NCBI GenBank assembly: GCA_963682025.1
Contig: OY821517.1
Location: 98,579,946-98,643,945 of the forward strand
Source of the DNA: Cordilura impudica
Taxonomy: Eukaryota; Arthropoda; Insecta; Diptera; Scathophagidae
Length of the DNA stretch: 64,000 bases
Direction: 5' to 3'
This document shows, piece by piece, positions 1-10,307 of this stretch. The notes beneath the pieces are model-generated. The model worked only from the letters and a program-made list of their open reading frames with translations. It ran no database searches and was not told the DNA's origin. A program made the position numbers and the translations under genes. Every line of letters starts with the position of its first letter. The first letter of the stretch is position 1.

Positions 1-447
1 TTGCAAAATTTTTGTATTTTGAAAGATTTTATTGAATATCGAGAACAGGACTGCGGAGGCGATGATCAAAGCTACCAACTCCGACTCCGACACTTAATTT
101 TTTCTATTGGCGAATTCGACTCTTCAACAATATATTTCATAATTTGGCTAGTAGTTGTAGGTATATTTATGAATATTTAATTTTTTAAATTTTTTTGTTT
201 ATATTAAAATTCAAATTATAATAAATCTTAAAATTAAGCAGTAGCAAATTAGGTTATTGGCTCATGAATATTATTATGTATATATACAAGTAATAAAAAT
301 AAACTTTAAATTTTGTATGTAAATTAAACTATAACTCAAATTAGAAAATTATTAATTTTTAAATAAAAAACAAGCAAAAAAAAATGAAAAAAATACATAT
401 TCATATAAATAAACACAAAAAATTTTACGAATAAAATTAGATTTTTT
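1..447. other. AT-rich unannotated stretch
   Basis: No coding signal or repeat structure is recognised. It is mostly A/T homopolymer-rich sequence with a short GACTCCGACTC motif near 80-92 that recurs near 1610-1620. Confidence 0.5.
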
Positions 448-620
448 TTATAATACAGCTCTCAGAAGAAGAATTGCTTCAGCCAAATCCTCTTTTAGCG
501 ATGCTTTTAAGTCTGATTTAAAAATTTCCAAGGCTGAAAATTATCTTTCAATGCTTACATATGTCGGAGGGATTGCATCACAATTCCAGCTGCATCACGA
601 ATAATTTCTGGGTAAAAAGT
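448..620 (-). pseudogene. hAT-family transposase, C-terminal dimerisation fragment
   Basis: On the minus strand the frame reads DAIPPTYVSIER, one stop, then FSALEIFKSDL, and ends with EAILLLRAVL before a stop at 448-450. The order PPTxVSxER-FSA...LLLRA is the signature of the C-terminal dimerisation region of hAT transposases, where the usual form is close to P-x-S-V-x-x-E-R-x-F-S and ends in an L-C-F-L-R-A-like strand. Only about 55 codons remain, with one internal stop, and no zinc-finger BED or DDE portion is visible upstream (rising coordinates). No terminal repeats or 8 bp target duplication were found, so this is a dead scrap. The family call rests on this one motif block. Confidence 0.6.
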
Positions 621-847
621 GGTTGCTTATTCTACATGTTGATGAACAATCATATTTTTCTATTTCGTTTAAGATACGCATAATGTTAGATTATATATTT
701 CATATAGCATAACAATTTTCATTTAAAAATGTCAATAAATAAGTACGTGTCAGCGAATGTCCGGAAGCGCATCGAAAAAAAGTTGTTATGCGGTGAACAT
801 GACATCTCGTTTACGGCTCATCTGAAGCAAAAAAAATCGAAAAGCGT

Positions 848-1018
848 TTATAAGGTGATATGTTTCCCTAGGTAATCAGGAAGGGCTTTTTTTAATTTTT
901 TTACTTTAGGCAGCATTTTTAAGTTAAAGACACGATTTTTGCTACTAAATTTTGGTGAATTGGTTGTTAAAAAATTTAAAAAAAAAAATAGCAAAAAACC
1001 CTCACTGACTACCTGTTG
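848..1018. repeat. Small imperfect inverted repeat (foldback)
   Basis: AGGTAATCAGGAAGGGCTTT near 850-875 is the imperfect reverse complement of AAAAAACCCTCACTGACTACCT near 992-1014, with an A/T-rich middle. The remainder of 621-1640 holds no recognised gene. The structure resembles a small MITE, but no target duplication is evident. Confidence 0.4.
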
Positions 1019-1644
1019 ATTTATGTGTAGAGCTATGATGTCCACGGACTTCAAAAATATTGCATGCGAGAAAATCGATTTAAAGTGAACATATACGATA
1101 TACCGTACGAAGGCAGGTCACTTGAAATGCTGTATCTTCGTTAGTTTTACTCCGATTTTCTTGAAATTTTAATACAGCGCTATCGACATGTTGCTTACTT
1201 AGAAAAACAAAGCGAATAAAAGTTCTAAAACCTTACCCCTCCTTTAAGAGTTATAAAACTCTTCTTTAAATTTAGATTTTCTTTCTCTTCTTTTTGTAAT
1301 TTTAAATTTGTTTTAATCCATCTAAACTAACTAAATAAGCTTTGAATTTAAATATTCATTAGACGAAGACGATTCGGACCGGTTCAACATTTCAATTTCA
1401 ACAACATTTCATTTAAGAACTTCAGATGCCTGTACCATTGTCTTGCGAATTGGGACTTCAAGAAGTTTTTCTATTGCTTTGGTTGTATACAAAGGTTGTG
1501 TGTGTGTTGCAACACAGGACCATTAACCATTGATTATAATTTGCAGCCCCTGCGACTGTAGTAAATACTTAGGCGAGAGAATTCTATTATGGGAAACAAC
1601 AACACTCACGACTCCGACTCCTACTCTATGCCCTGATCGAGAAT

Positions 1645-1885
1645 CAGCTTTATATGTATTGGGGCTATGACTGAGAATTGTTCTAAATTGTTCACTTTTG
1701 TAGTGCTGATATCCGATATTTATCCGATAATTGGGATATTATGTCGAATTCAAAGGGGTCGTTTGAATGGGGACTAGTGTCAACAACGTTCGTCCCATAC
1801 CTCATTAAAACTTATATTCCAAATTTCATAAATATATATTCATATTTGTGACCTGTAGTTCGACTACAAGTTTTACCAGGTTTTG
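1645..1885 (-). mobile_element. INE-A fragment, degenerate
   Basis: Minus-orientation matches to the INE-A interior can be recognised: GGGGCTATGACTGAGAATTG, then GAATGGGGACTAGTGTC, then CATATTTGTGACCTGTAGTT. Both ends are missing and the copy is more diverged than the full-length ones. It lies just left of the 1905-2675 foldback. Confidence 0.6.
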
Positions 1886-1904
1886 GTTTGACACTCGATA
1901 TTAA

Positions 1905-2675
1905 CTTTAAAGTATTTGCTTCTAACACAGTACAACACATGCTTTCGGGACTCAATTCTGACAATTGCACCTGAAAGTAGCCCCAAAAATAAGAACTTCT
2001 GCTTCATTTGTTTTGTCAAGTTGGCTGCCATTATAATTTATTTTTTTTATTTTTGCTAAAGGTGGATTTTTTTAATTTTTTGTATATTTTAACACAGTTT
2101 TAACTCGGTAACCGTACGGAATATGTCTTTTGTATCTGAAACAAGGCTTTAGATATTGAATAGAAGAAAAAAACAGGAACAAACCTACCCGTAAAAAGTG
2201 CAGCCAGTGCCTTAAAAATTCCAAAAATGCCCAAAAATTACGCAAAAACCTAGTAAATCAATATCGTGATTATAATCTATATAAAACAATGTTCAATATC
2301 TACAACTTTGTTTCAGACACAAAAAAGATATTCCAGTTATATAGCAAAAGTTGAAAATGGGAAAGCGGAAAATGGGCATTTTTGCGATTTTTAAGGCACT
2401 GGATGCACTTTTTGTTTCGCTTTTTTTTCTCCTATTCCATATCTACAATATCTATCAGACACAAAGGAGATATTCCGTACGGATACCGAGTATAACCGTG
2501 TTAAAATATACAAAAAGTGATAAAAATCCACCTTGAGAAAAACTTGACAACGTTAAAGATGCAGAAGTTCTTATTTTTCGAGCTACTTTCAGTTGCAATT
2601 CTCGGAATTAAATCCCAAATCAATGAGCTGAAAAATGTTGTACTGTGTAAATATAGCTGGAAAAGCAAACTTAAA
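1905..2675. repeat. Foldback element FB-1, ~0.77 kb inverted repeat
   Basis: The left arm, about 1905-2290, and the right arm, about 2300-2675, are reverse complements with scattered mismatches. Anchors are ACACAGTACAACA at about 1926 against TGTTGTACTGTGT at about 2635, AAAATAAGAACTTCTGC against GCAGAAGTTCTTATTTT, and GTGCCTTAAAAATT against its complement. The arms run almost to the centre. There is no transposase between them, which fits a MITE or foldback element. Two INE-A pieces in opposite orientation lie on either side. Confidence 0.75.
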
Positions 2676-2696
2676 TTTGGTTTATTCTTTTTATAT

Positions 2697-3372
2697 AAAA
2701 AGTTTGTGCTGATGTTTGTAGCTACCAAAAATATTTGACCTAAACCCATCTTTTGTTATACCGATTGACTCATAACCACCTTCTGTCCGTCTATACAAAC
2801 CTTGTATTAATACTACAGGTCGCCAATACATTTAATATTTTTTATGAAATCCGGTATGTGAGCTTCTATCGACCATAGAGCATACGTTGTTGAAATTAGT
2901 GAGAATCGGTGCTTATTCAGACCTACTCCCCATAAAAATTGACCCTTATGAGATCGAAATAAATTGCCGTTAGATCCAAATTACTATACAGATCTCTGTC
3001 AAATTGGTATGTGTATATTTATTAATAAGAAGTTTAAAAATAAAACCTATAGGATAATTTTTAGCCAAAGCCCCCATATAAAGCTACTTCCCGATCTTCA
3101 CTTAAATCTGTAAAAAAGAAAAATTTTTCACGGAATTTTCTCAAATTTGCTTTGTATATGTTTCATCTAAAAATAAATGACTTTATCCATATAAATATAG
3201 CACTCGATATACTTTTTCATATCTGCAGACAAATAACAAGACCACTCAAATTTGGTTTATGCTTATTGATTTATATCCAATTAGTTGGACCTAAGAGCAT
3301 TTCTCTAAACACATGGTATTGAGTATCGTATAGTCGGTCTAGACTGACTAGAACTGTCTTATTTGTTTAATA
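2697..3372 (+). mobile_element. INE-A copy, 5' truncated
   Basis: It begins inside the conserved TGTGCTGATGTTTGTAGCTACC block and runs through the GTCCGTCT and GACCTAGTCCCCATA-like blocks. It ends in the hairpin TAGTCGGTCTAGACTGACTA and then CTTATTTGTT. The 5' TATACCC hairpin is missing and the GTCC microsatellite is short. Two mismatches in the 3' hairpin suggest an older insertion. Confidence 0.75.
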
Positions 3373-3584
3373 ATGAAAACTACAATAAGGAACAAAATAA
3401 ATTTTTTATAAGAAGGAATAGTTTTGAGGAGAAAAATTATCTTTACTTCCGTGGCTACTAGATTTTTACTTTGGAAATTGTATCAGAATGTTTTTAACTT
3501 AGTACAAAATTTACACATACATACACACTTTCACTCATAACAATATACTCGTATACTACTTTGTCCAACTGAAGAGGAAACTTT

Positions 3585-4480
3585 TTGTGTTATTCTTTCA
3601 ATGGCGTCTGTTACAAAATAAGCCTCTCCGATAGAATACACTTATGCCAACGTCTTTCCCAAGTCGATTTTCAGAATGGCCTTCAAAGCGCTCTGCAAAT
3701 CGTCTTTTGTCTTCCCAATGTATTCAATACGGTGTCCCGAAATGGTTTCGTTCACTTTTTCAATAGCCAGAAATCACACGGTCCCAAATTACGCGAATAT
3801 GGTGGTTATGGAACGATGTGTCGAATTTTCTGCGATATAGCCTAGAAGAAATGTGAGACGGTAAATTGTCGTAGTGCAATACCAACAGTTGCTGTCCATA
3901 ATTCTGACCTCATTTAGAGAACAGCTTCACGCAAAAGACTTATAACACGCAAATTGTTTTCTTTGGCATAGTAGACGCAATGCATAATATCCCACAGCGT
4001 GATAATCGAAGATTTCTAAACGACTTTAACGTAATATTTTCGGTCTTGCTTAAAGATCCAAGAAACCAAGCGAGAATTGAGGCCCAGAATTTTTTTAAAA
4101 TTATGTTGACGGAGCCTTCTGAAATAATAAATAGTAGCAGCAAGATCTCTAATTGTCCACCCACAATTTCTCAGTACCAAATCGTTTATTTAATGATGTT
4201 TTTCCCGTCCGAAGCGATCTTTGTCTTCAATTCTTTATCTGCCTTTTTGGAACTATCTATACCTCATGTGAACATTTGTTTCGACATTGCCAGGGCGTTG
4301 AAAGCATTCTGCAACATAATTAACGTTTTTTAATAGAAATTCTTTGTTCAACAAAATCAATTTCACTTTTACTTGTATAAAAAAACGAGCATCACTATTG
4401 AAGCAATGACGATATTGAATTGGATTTGGCGCAGATGTCGAAAACTGTAACACCAATTTGAAAAAAATATTACTTGTCCA
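3585..4480 (-). pseudogene. Mariner-family transposase relic
   Basis: Read on the minus strand with frame changes, this stretch has pieces of a mariner transposase in the correct order. First comes a helix-turn-helix-like part (MLQNAFNALAMSKQMFT). Then comes LRNCGWTIRDLAATI near 4130-4180. Near 3740-3810 is PPYSRNLGPCDFWLLKK, the hallmark PPYSPDLAPxD(F/Y) segment that carries the last catalytic Asp of the D,D34D triad. A C-terminal ALKAILKID...EAYFVTDA segment follows near 3590-3690. Family proteins are about 345 residues, and this covers most of that length. Several stops and frameshifts make it non-functional. Terminal repeats were not located. The family call is firm and the subfamily is not assigned. 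Confidence 0.75.
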
Positions 4481-4489
4481 AATCAATAC

Positions 4490-6240
4490 ATCTCTTAGTC
4501 AACTTTTCATTTGGTCATGAAATTCCAATTTGTTTCATTTGAATATCATTCATCGAAATTAAGAATCCGCAAAAATTTAAAATATTTTATGATGCAGATT
4601 ATTACAGCATTTAGATACAAGAAACTACTTTAGCAATCAGATCTTAAAAGTTAATTTTATCCATTTCCAGTTATTGTCAAGTTACGTCAACCTGCGTAGT
4701 GGAGGACAAAGTAATAAGAAGATTTTACTTAACTATTAATTTTTTATATTTATTTAGTTTTCAACTCTTAGTCTGCAATACTCGAAATTTTACAAGCTAA
4801 AACCTATTAATTTGACTACATGGATCCATAACTGACAAAAAGGCTTAAGCTCAAAAATCAAAACTTAATGGGGGACAATTTTTGTAACTACGAGTATGTT
4901 TCTTCATATTTAGTGTATAACCATATTAAGAATGTTCACTAACGTAAAAATTCTATCAGTGTAAATTTACAGTTATGAAATATTAAGAGGTGTTGAAAAT
5001 GATAGTGAATTATCATATTTTATCAAAAAACGGAATTGTGGGGCCTAGGGGTTTTGCCTGTTTTGACTCCAGTTTCTTAAACTTTTTTTAAATACTGTTA
5101 CAAAATTTATAATATTATCTACAAAATAGTCACAAATAATATTGACACTTCCTAAATCAGGCCATGGTAGGTAGCATTTGTATTTAATAAAAAAATTTGC
5201 GTACAATTTTCAGCAGTACTGTACGCAAAGTCGACCATGTATATATTGTAGCAAAAGTTAGTGTATTTTCCAAAACGAAGTTAAAATTTGTTTCAATCAG
5301 TGTTGCCACCAAAACCAAAACCAACTAACCAGTCACGCCAACCAATTACTAAGTACTATTGCTCTACATACTTACAACTTTAATACAGCCAATTCATCGA
5401 AAACATTTAACAGACATACTACTCATATATGCATATAAGTATATATAGGTACTGGAAGTACTAAAAGTTCATGCATTTTTCTGAGGGATACCAACAAACC
5501 AGAGATTCACTCATGGATAACTAAATGAATTTACTTTTAGACCACGTAATATGCACTACTGGATGCTTATCTACAGACATTCAGGTAAGCACTGCAACAA
5601 ACATTTCTTAATGCTTCATACAGGTTGTGTTCAAGCTGATTTGGACGTAGATTATTTTCTCAACAACTTCAGAAGTAATGCCACAAAATTTTAAAGGTAT
5701 AGAAAGAATTCATTAAATTGATATAAACTGTCCATTTTCTGTAACCTATAAAAATTCCATATCAGATACCGTTACAAATTTACAGCCGAAGCAGTTTTAG
5801 CTTAAGTGCATATTCTTTTTGTCCTTCCTTATTTTGATTTTGTCAGTTAAGCTATTTTTGGGATCTTAGCTCGATGCTATTACTTCATTTTATAAAATTA
5901 ATATCAATAATATTTTCATGTCTACGTCGCTTTCAGTTTTTGACAATGTTATTCTTCTCACCGGCAACCCTGTAGGTCATATTTATATAATTGGTGTTTC
6001 GTTTAATATCTTGCTGAATGTTTAGCATTCCTCAGTGTACCTTTTTCTTTCAATGTTTGCCTTGTCTAGTATCCTGATTTTTTCAAAATCAGCTGTGTGT
6101 CCAGTTTTTAATACGTGCTGTGCTAATACCGTTGTCACTTTTCTTTTGGCGATATCCAATTGATGTTCTCCCTCTGTTCCTAATTCAAATAAATTGTCCA
6201 AATATCAAAAAATCATATTCTCTTTATGTTTTTGGTGTCA
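4490..6240. other. Unannotated AT-rich stretch
   Basis: I see no recognisable gene or repeat family here. Frames are short and their hypothetical products match nothing I recognise. Confidence 0.4.
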
Positions 6241-6246
6241 CAAAAT

Positions 6247-6985
6247 CTAGAAATGGTTTTTATTAGCTAGTTGGTCATCCCTTTGAATCATCATTTGGAG
6301 TCCCTTTGGCATGGAGTAAGCTATTTGTTTTAAGAACTCCCCGGATACCTTTCCCCATTCATTCTCCAGAGTAGTTTTTAAATGGGAATAGATGTTACAT
6401 TTGCCTTTTGTACTTGCTCTCTGAAATAAGCTCATAAATGCTCACTTACGTTGAGGTAAGGAGACTGAGGAGAAGGATCTTACTTCGGCAACATATACGT
6501 GTGGCCGACTTCTGGGTGTAGTATTTCGATGTTTGGAAAAAAGTCCTTATGAACACATACGGACATAAATTATTACTTCTATAAACTTCAAATTGCTTAC
6601 TCATACAGGCCTAGCCATGGCTGATCCGCATCCATGATTGACTCCACATAACCCGTCACTTTCAAAAACATTGAAGTTGCATTCATCTGTGAATATAACG
6701 TGTTCCACGAAGACTGGTTCATGTATGTTTTTATACTTCTTTGCATATTTTAGTCTTTTCTTCATACTAACTTGGCTAACAAAATGCTTTTTCCTGCCTA
6801 CGTGTGAGCTTAAATTGTTATTTTTTTAACTGCGACGAAAAGTTTTAGGGTGAACGTTGATTCCATTGTATTTCACCACTTCATTCGCCAGTTTTACTGC
6901 AGTGAGTCTGGGATTTTTGGTGACATTTCGTATAAGCGTCATCTCAGTTCGCTCATACAGCTTTTTTGGACCAACCTTGAATCAG
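6247..6985 (-). pseudogene. Tc1-like transposase relic
   Basis: Minus-strand pieces appear in Tc1 order. Near 6850-6960 is TLIRNVTKNPRLTAVKLANE, the paired-like DNA-binding region. Near 6620-6715 is VEHVIFTDECNFNVFESDG, which holds the first catalytic Asp in the classic FTDE/FSDE context. Near 6440-6480 is SPYLNVSEHL, matching SPDLNxIENLW around the last acidic residues. The final block is ENEWGKVSGEFLKQIAYSMP near 6300-6400, typical of the C-terminus just before the protein ends. Several frameshifts and stops separate the blocks. The middle Asp block is not clear. Flanking terminal inverted repeats and a TA duplication could not be placed. The superfamily call is firm and activity is excluded. 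Confidence 0.8.
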
Positions 6986-7293
6986 CATCCCATGTTCCAG
7001 TGACATTATAGTTTTCAATTACACAGTACAACAACCACTCTGAGGGTGAGAAATTCCCAATCAAAATGACAGTACTATGCTAGTATACTTGAAAACGATT
7101 TTGTAGCTAATTTTATCACCTTTTATAATTATTTAGTTTTTCAGCTATAATTCAATAACCATTGATGGTTTCCATTTCATTCTTAAAACAAAATTTACCA
7201 AAAGCTTAAATAAATAAGATTTATTTATGTAAAAAATTAAGTTGGTATAACTTTATCGAATGAAATCTTCAAAAATTTTAATTTTTCTCCTTT

Positions 7294-8712
7294 TTATACC
7301 CTTCACACCATTGTGCAGGGGTATGTATAGGTTTGTCATTCCGTTTGTAATGCAACGAAATAATTTCCGGAAACTCCGATAGCAAGAGAAGTTGATTTAA
7401 ATAAGCAAAAATTTTTTTTATTGTAGACTTTTTTTTAGACAAAGCTAAAAATTGAAAAAAAAAACTCAGCTTGTTCGTACCAACTCTCGTATATAAAAGG
7501 AAAAACATTCCTCATGTTCTTTTCTTTCATTGGAAAATGTATACCTAATCTCAAACCGGACAACAGATAACTAATTATATACCATTTTATAAAAAAAACC
7601 CTTTTTAAAAGCACCCATTTTTAATAAGTAGCCCTTTTCAAAAGGTACCCTATTAAAAAAGGAACCCCTTTTATAAAAAATTACCGCGTTTTATATTATC
7701 CTTTTTTTAAATTTACCTGTTTTTAAGGCTGTGCTCTTTAATAATATCACATTTTTTAAAAAGTTCCCTTTTTTTAAAGCACTTTTTTCACGTACAGTTT
7801 TTTTTAATTAGAGTAAATTTTTTGTCTTAAAGTACCCTTTTTCAAAAGGTTTTTCTATACTTTAAACAGTATCTTTTTTAAAAAAGTACCCTTCTTAAAA
7901 AAATTACCCTTTCCAAAAAAGTACCCATTTTAAAAAAGTACCATTTTTTAAAATGTTCCCTTTATTTTAAAAAGTACATAAAAAGATTTATTTTTTTTTT
8001 TAAATTTTACCTTTTTAATAAAGGACACATTCTAAAAAAAGTGGACTTTTGTTAAAAGAGGGTTATTTTCTTATAGTGGTACTTTTTAATATAGTACCAT
8101 ATATTTCCCTTTTAAAAAAATAACGGTATTTTTAAAAAAGTACACTTTTTTTAGAATGTGCCCATTTTAAAATGTAAAATGTTTTAAAACACTAACTTTT
8201 TTTGGTAATCTTTTTTAAAACAGTAACTTTTTTTGGTAATCATTTTTAAAAAGGTAAATTTAAAAAAAGTTATATATAAAGTACACTTTTTTTAAAAAAG
8301 TGTTTTTTTTAATCTATATTTATAAAAAATCCCTTCTTAAGATATACTCTTATTTCAGAAAATACCTTTTTTCAAAAAGAACCTTTCTTTTTTAAAAGTG
8401 GCCTTTTTTAAAGTACCCTTTTTTAAAAGTACCATTTCAAATACGCTTTCTTGAAAAATACTAAATTTTTTTAAAAAAGTAATTTTTTAAGTCTCTTTTC
8501 TTTTGTAATTTTTGATTTTGAAAATAATTTTTCTGGCCAAAAAGAAAAACAATTAACTTACGATTTGAATGGTATCCGAACTTAAAGTTTCAGTATCGGC
8601 AACAGTTTCAAAAGTGGTAGCCGTACCCAGCATTGACTATAATATTGCGTTTAAGCCGCATGTGTAGGGTACCAAAGATTCGGCACAGCCGAATTAAATA
8701 CTCCTACTATTT
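7294..8712 (+). mobile_element. INE-B copy 1 with GTACC-array core
   Basis: The 5' end has a TATACCC...GGGGTATG hairpin followed by AGGTTTGTCATTCCG. The 3' part has TTTCAGTATCGGCAACAGTT, GTGGTAGCCGTACC, then the hairpin TTCGGCACAGCCGAA and ACTCCTACT. The same 5' and 3' blocks bound the copy at 56077-57596, which defines the family. The overall plan of 5' hairpin, microsatellite core and 3' subterminal hairpin is that of DINE-1/INE-type Helentron-associated non-autonomous elements. There is no coding capacity. The core is replaced by a long low-complexity array. Confidence 0.7.
7560..8510. repeat. Degenerate GTACC / poly-A-poly-T array
   Basis: About 950 bp of short units built as T-run, A-run, then GTACC or GTACCC, for example TTTTTTAAAAAAGTACCC. 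They repeat every ~20-30 bp with much drift. Each unit is close to self-complementary. The array fills the core of INE-B copy 1, and a similar array occurs at 30355-31395. Confidence 0.75.
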
Positions 8713-8939
8713 TAACTCGCCAATTTCCAAAATTGTGGCCATAAACGACTGAAAAAATGAAGTGGCTACAATTCAAAATATTGTTGAGCACGTTGCAATG
8801 AAATGAGTAATTTTTTTTCCAAAAGGCATTTTCTCTTTGAAAGCTAACCTCTTCACTCGAGTTCTACGAATTGTAATTATAAAGCAGTATGTGAGTAGTT
8901 AAGTATAGTTAACCAGCTTGCAAATATTTCTTAGCTCAT

Positions 8940-9030
8940 CATATTATGATGAACTATACGCGATTGCAACCGAAGGTTTTTCATTGGTGTTATGCAGTAA
9001 AACCACTTTCAAGCTGCACACTTCCACTTT
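8940..9030 (-). pseudogene. Fragment of CACTG-element transposase
   Basis: The minus-strand frame reads CSLKVVLLHNTNEKPSVAIAYSS. This closely parallels the SLKVVLLHKTNRMPSVAIAY segment of the transposase at 15550-17489, just after its presumed first catalytic Asp. It is only about 25-30 codons. GTTCCACAGTGTTA at about 9365-9378 equals the outer end of that transposon's right inverted repeat with its TTA, so an otherwise deleted copy may span roughly 8900-9375. Confidence 0.65.
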
Positions 9031-9389
9031 TCTTTTTTTTTTTTATAAAACCCGTGGGTTATTATGCAATTGGATTCGAAACGAAAAGGAATTTCCTTTC
9101 GAAAATTTAAATGGAAATAATATTACGAAAGCTTACTACTACAAAGTACAATTTGTACCAATTCGTAAATTTTTTTCATTCGAATCGAATTACACAATAA
9201 CTCCCCTGAGGAAATAAAATCAAGATAAGGAAAAATATAAAAGGCCATAAAAAAAAGTGTATCCTAAGAGCGTCAAACCTTGAAGTTTTACTATATTGGC
9301 CTAGCACTTTCACCCTGACTTGGAATTTATCAACCCCCCAGAGAATAACCCCGAAAATGTTCCACAGTGTTATAGTATACACTGTGTAT

Positions 9390-10305
9390 TTGGTTAGATT
9401 TAACGCTATTCCAATATCTGATAAAATTTTTGTTTTCACTTCTTAGCTTAATAAAATACTGTCGTGTATTTTTACTTATTTTACATGTTTTAATATATGT
9501 GTAAAAAAAAAGGTTAATAGAAATGTTAAGTTTACTAATAAATAGAAAACCATAAAATTATATCAAATTGGTTATTATGTTATAACTGTAAACTCCAAAA
9601 ACAAAGTCGTGCAATTAAAATATCAACAAATTAGAGTTCTTATAAAACAACTACAGCACCATTATATTTTCTGCGTATTAAGAGCATTTTTATTTATTGC
9701 AGATCTCACGTTCCAAATTTCATTAGAATTTAACAGAAATTATTTAAATCAATAGAAGTTGTATGATCGTGTCTAATCTTTTATGGCAGAGGTGTCTCTC
9801 CTTTATAAACAGTATAATATTGAGTATCAGGAAACATGCTGATTTTTTGGTTATCAATTTTTCTTTCCTAGAAGTTCATACACCTACATATAGTGATCTA
9901 GTTTTTTTAAATCTTTTTTTTTTTTTTTGCTATTCTGCGAATTTTGCCCCCTACGATTACTTGCACGTTTTCTAGGCATTCCGTCTCTTGCTTATTTGTT
10001 CCATAATGGCGTTCATTTTGCATTCTGGTTTTGTTAGCAACGTGTTTGGGTGTACATAATTTCACAATTTTATTTCCAAAAATTCGCGGTTCATTTTTGA
10101 ACAGTGCTCCTTGTTTCCTCAATATGGATAAGGTTTCAAAATGTTGTTCCAGAAAATAATCTTGTCATTTCCTAGTCTTTTCCAACAAAATGTACTGGTT
10201 CGTTTGAATTTGCAAATCAAATTTTCAAAACAGTTAAAATGTGAACTCAAGAGAATTTTAAAAGTTTACGGAATATTTTTTTTTGCTTAAAAATTTTAAT
10301 TTAAC
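9390..10305. other. Unannotated AT-rich stretch
   Basis: No gene or repeat family recognised. A minus frame at 9907-10122 encodes a lysine-rich peptide with no motif I know, and it is probably chance. Confidence 0.4.
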
Positions 10306-10307
10306 TT

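Larger units (their letters stand above)
7033..9340. mobile_element. Older palindromic element FB-3, arms split by later insertions
   Basis: The left arm, 7033-7165, contains GGGTGAGAAATTCCCAATCAA and TAGTTTTTCAGCTATAATTC. The right arm, about 9215-9340, contains AAGATAAGGAAAAATATAAAAGG and CACCCTGACTTGGAATTTATC in opposite sense. The same arm sequences occur together at 36012-36425 and 37133-37172, where they form a clear foldback, so these are two copies of one family. Between the arms here lie INE-B and a transposase fragment. Boundaries are approximate and no target duplication was confirmed. Confidence 0.45.

Noticed and set aside
9907..10122. 71-codon Lys/Arg-rich minus frame as a gene
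   Set aside because: The poly-Lys end comes from a T-run, there is no family motif, and no frame continues on either side.
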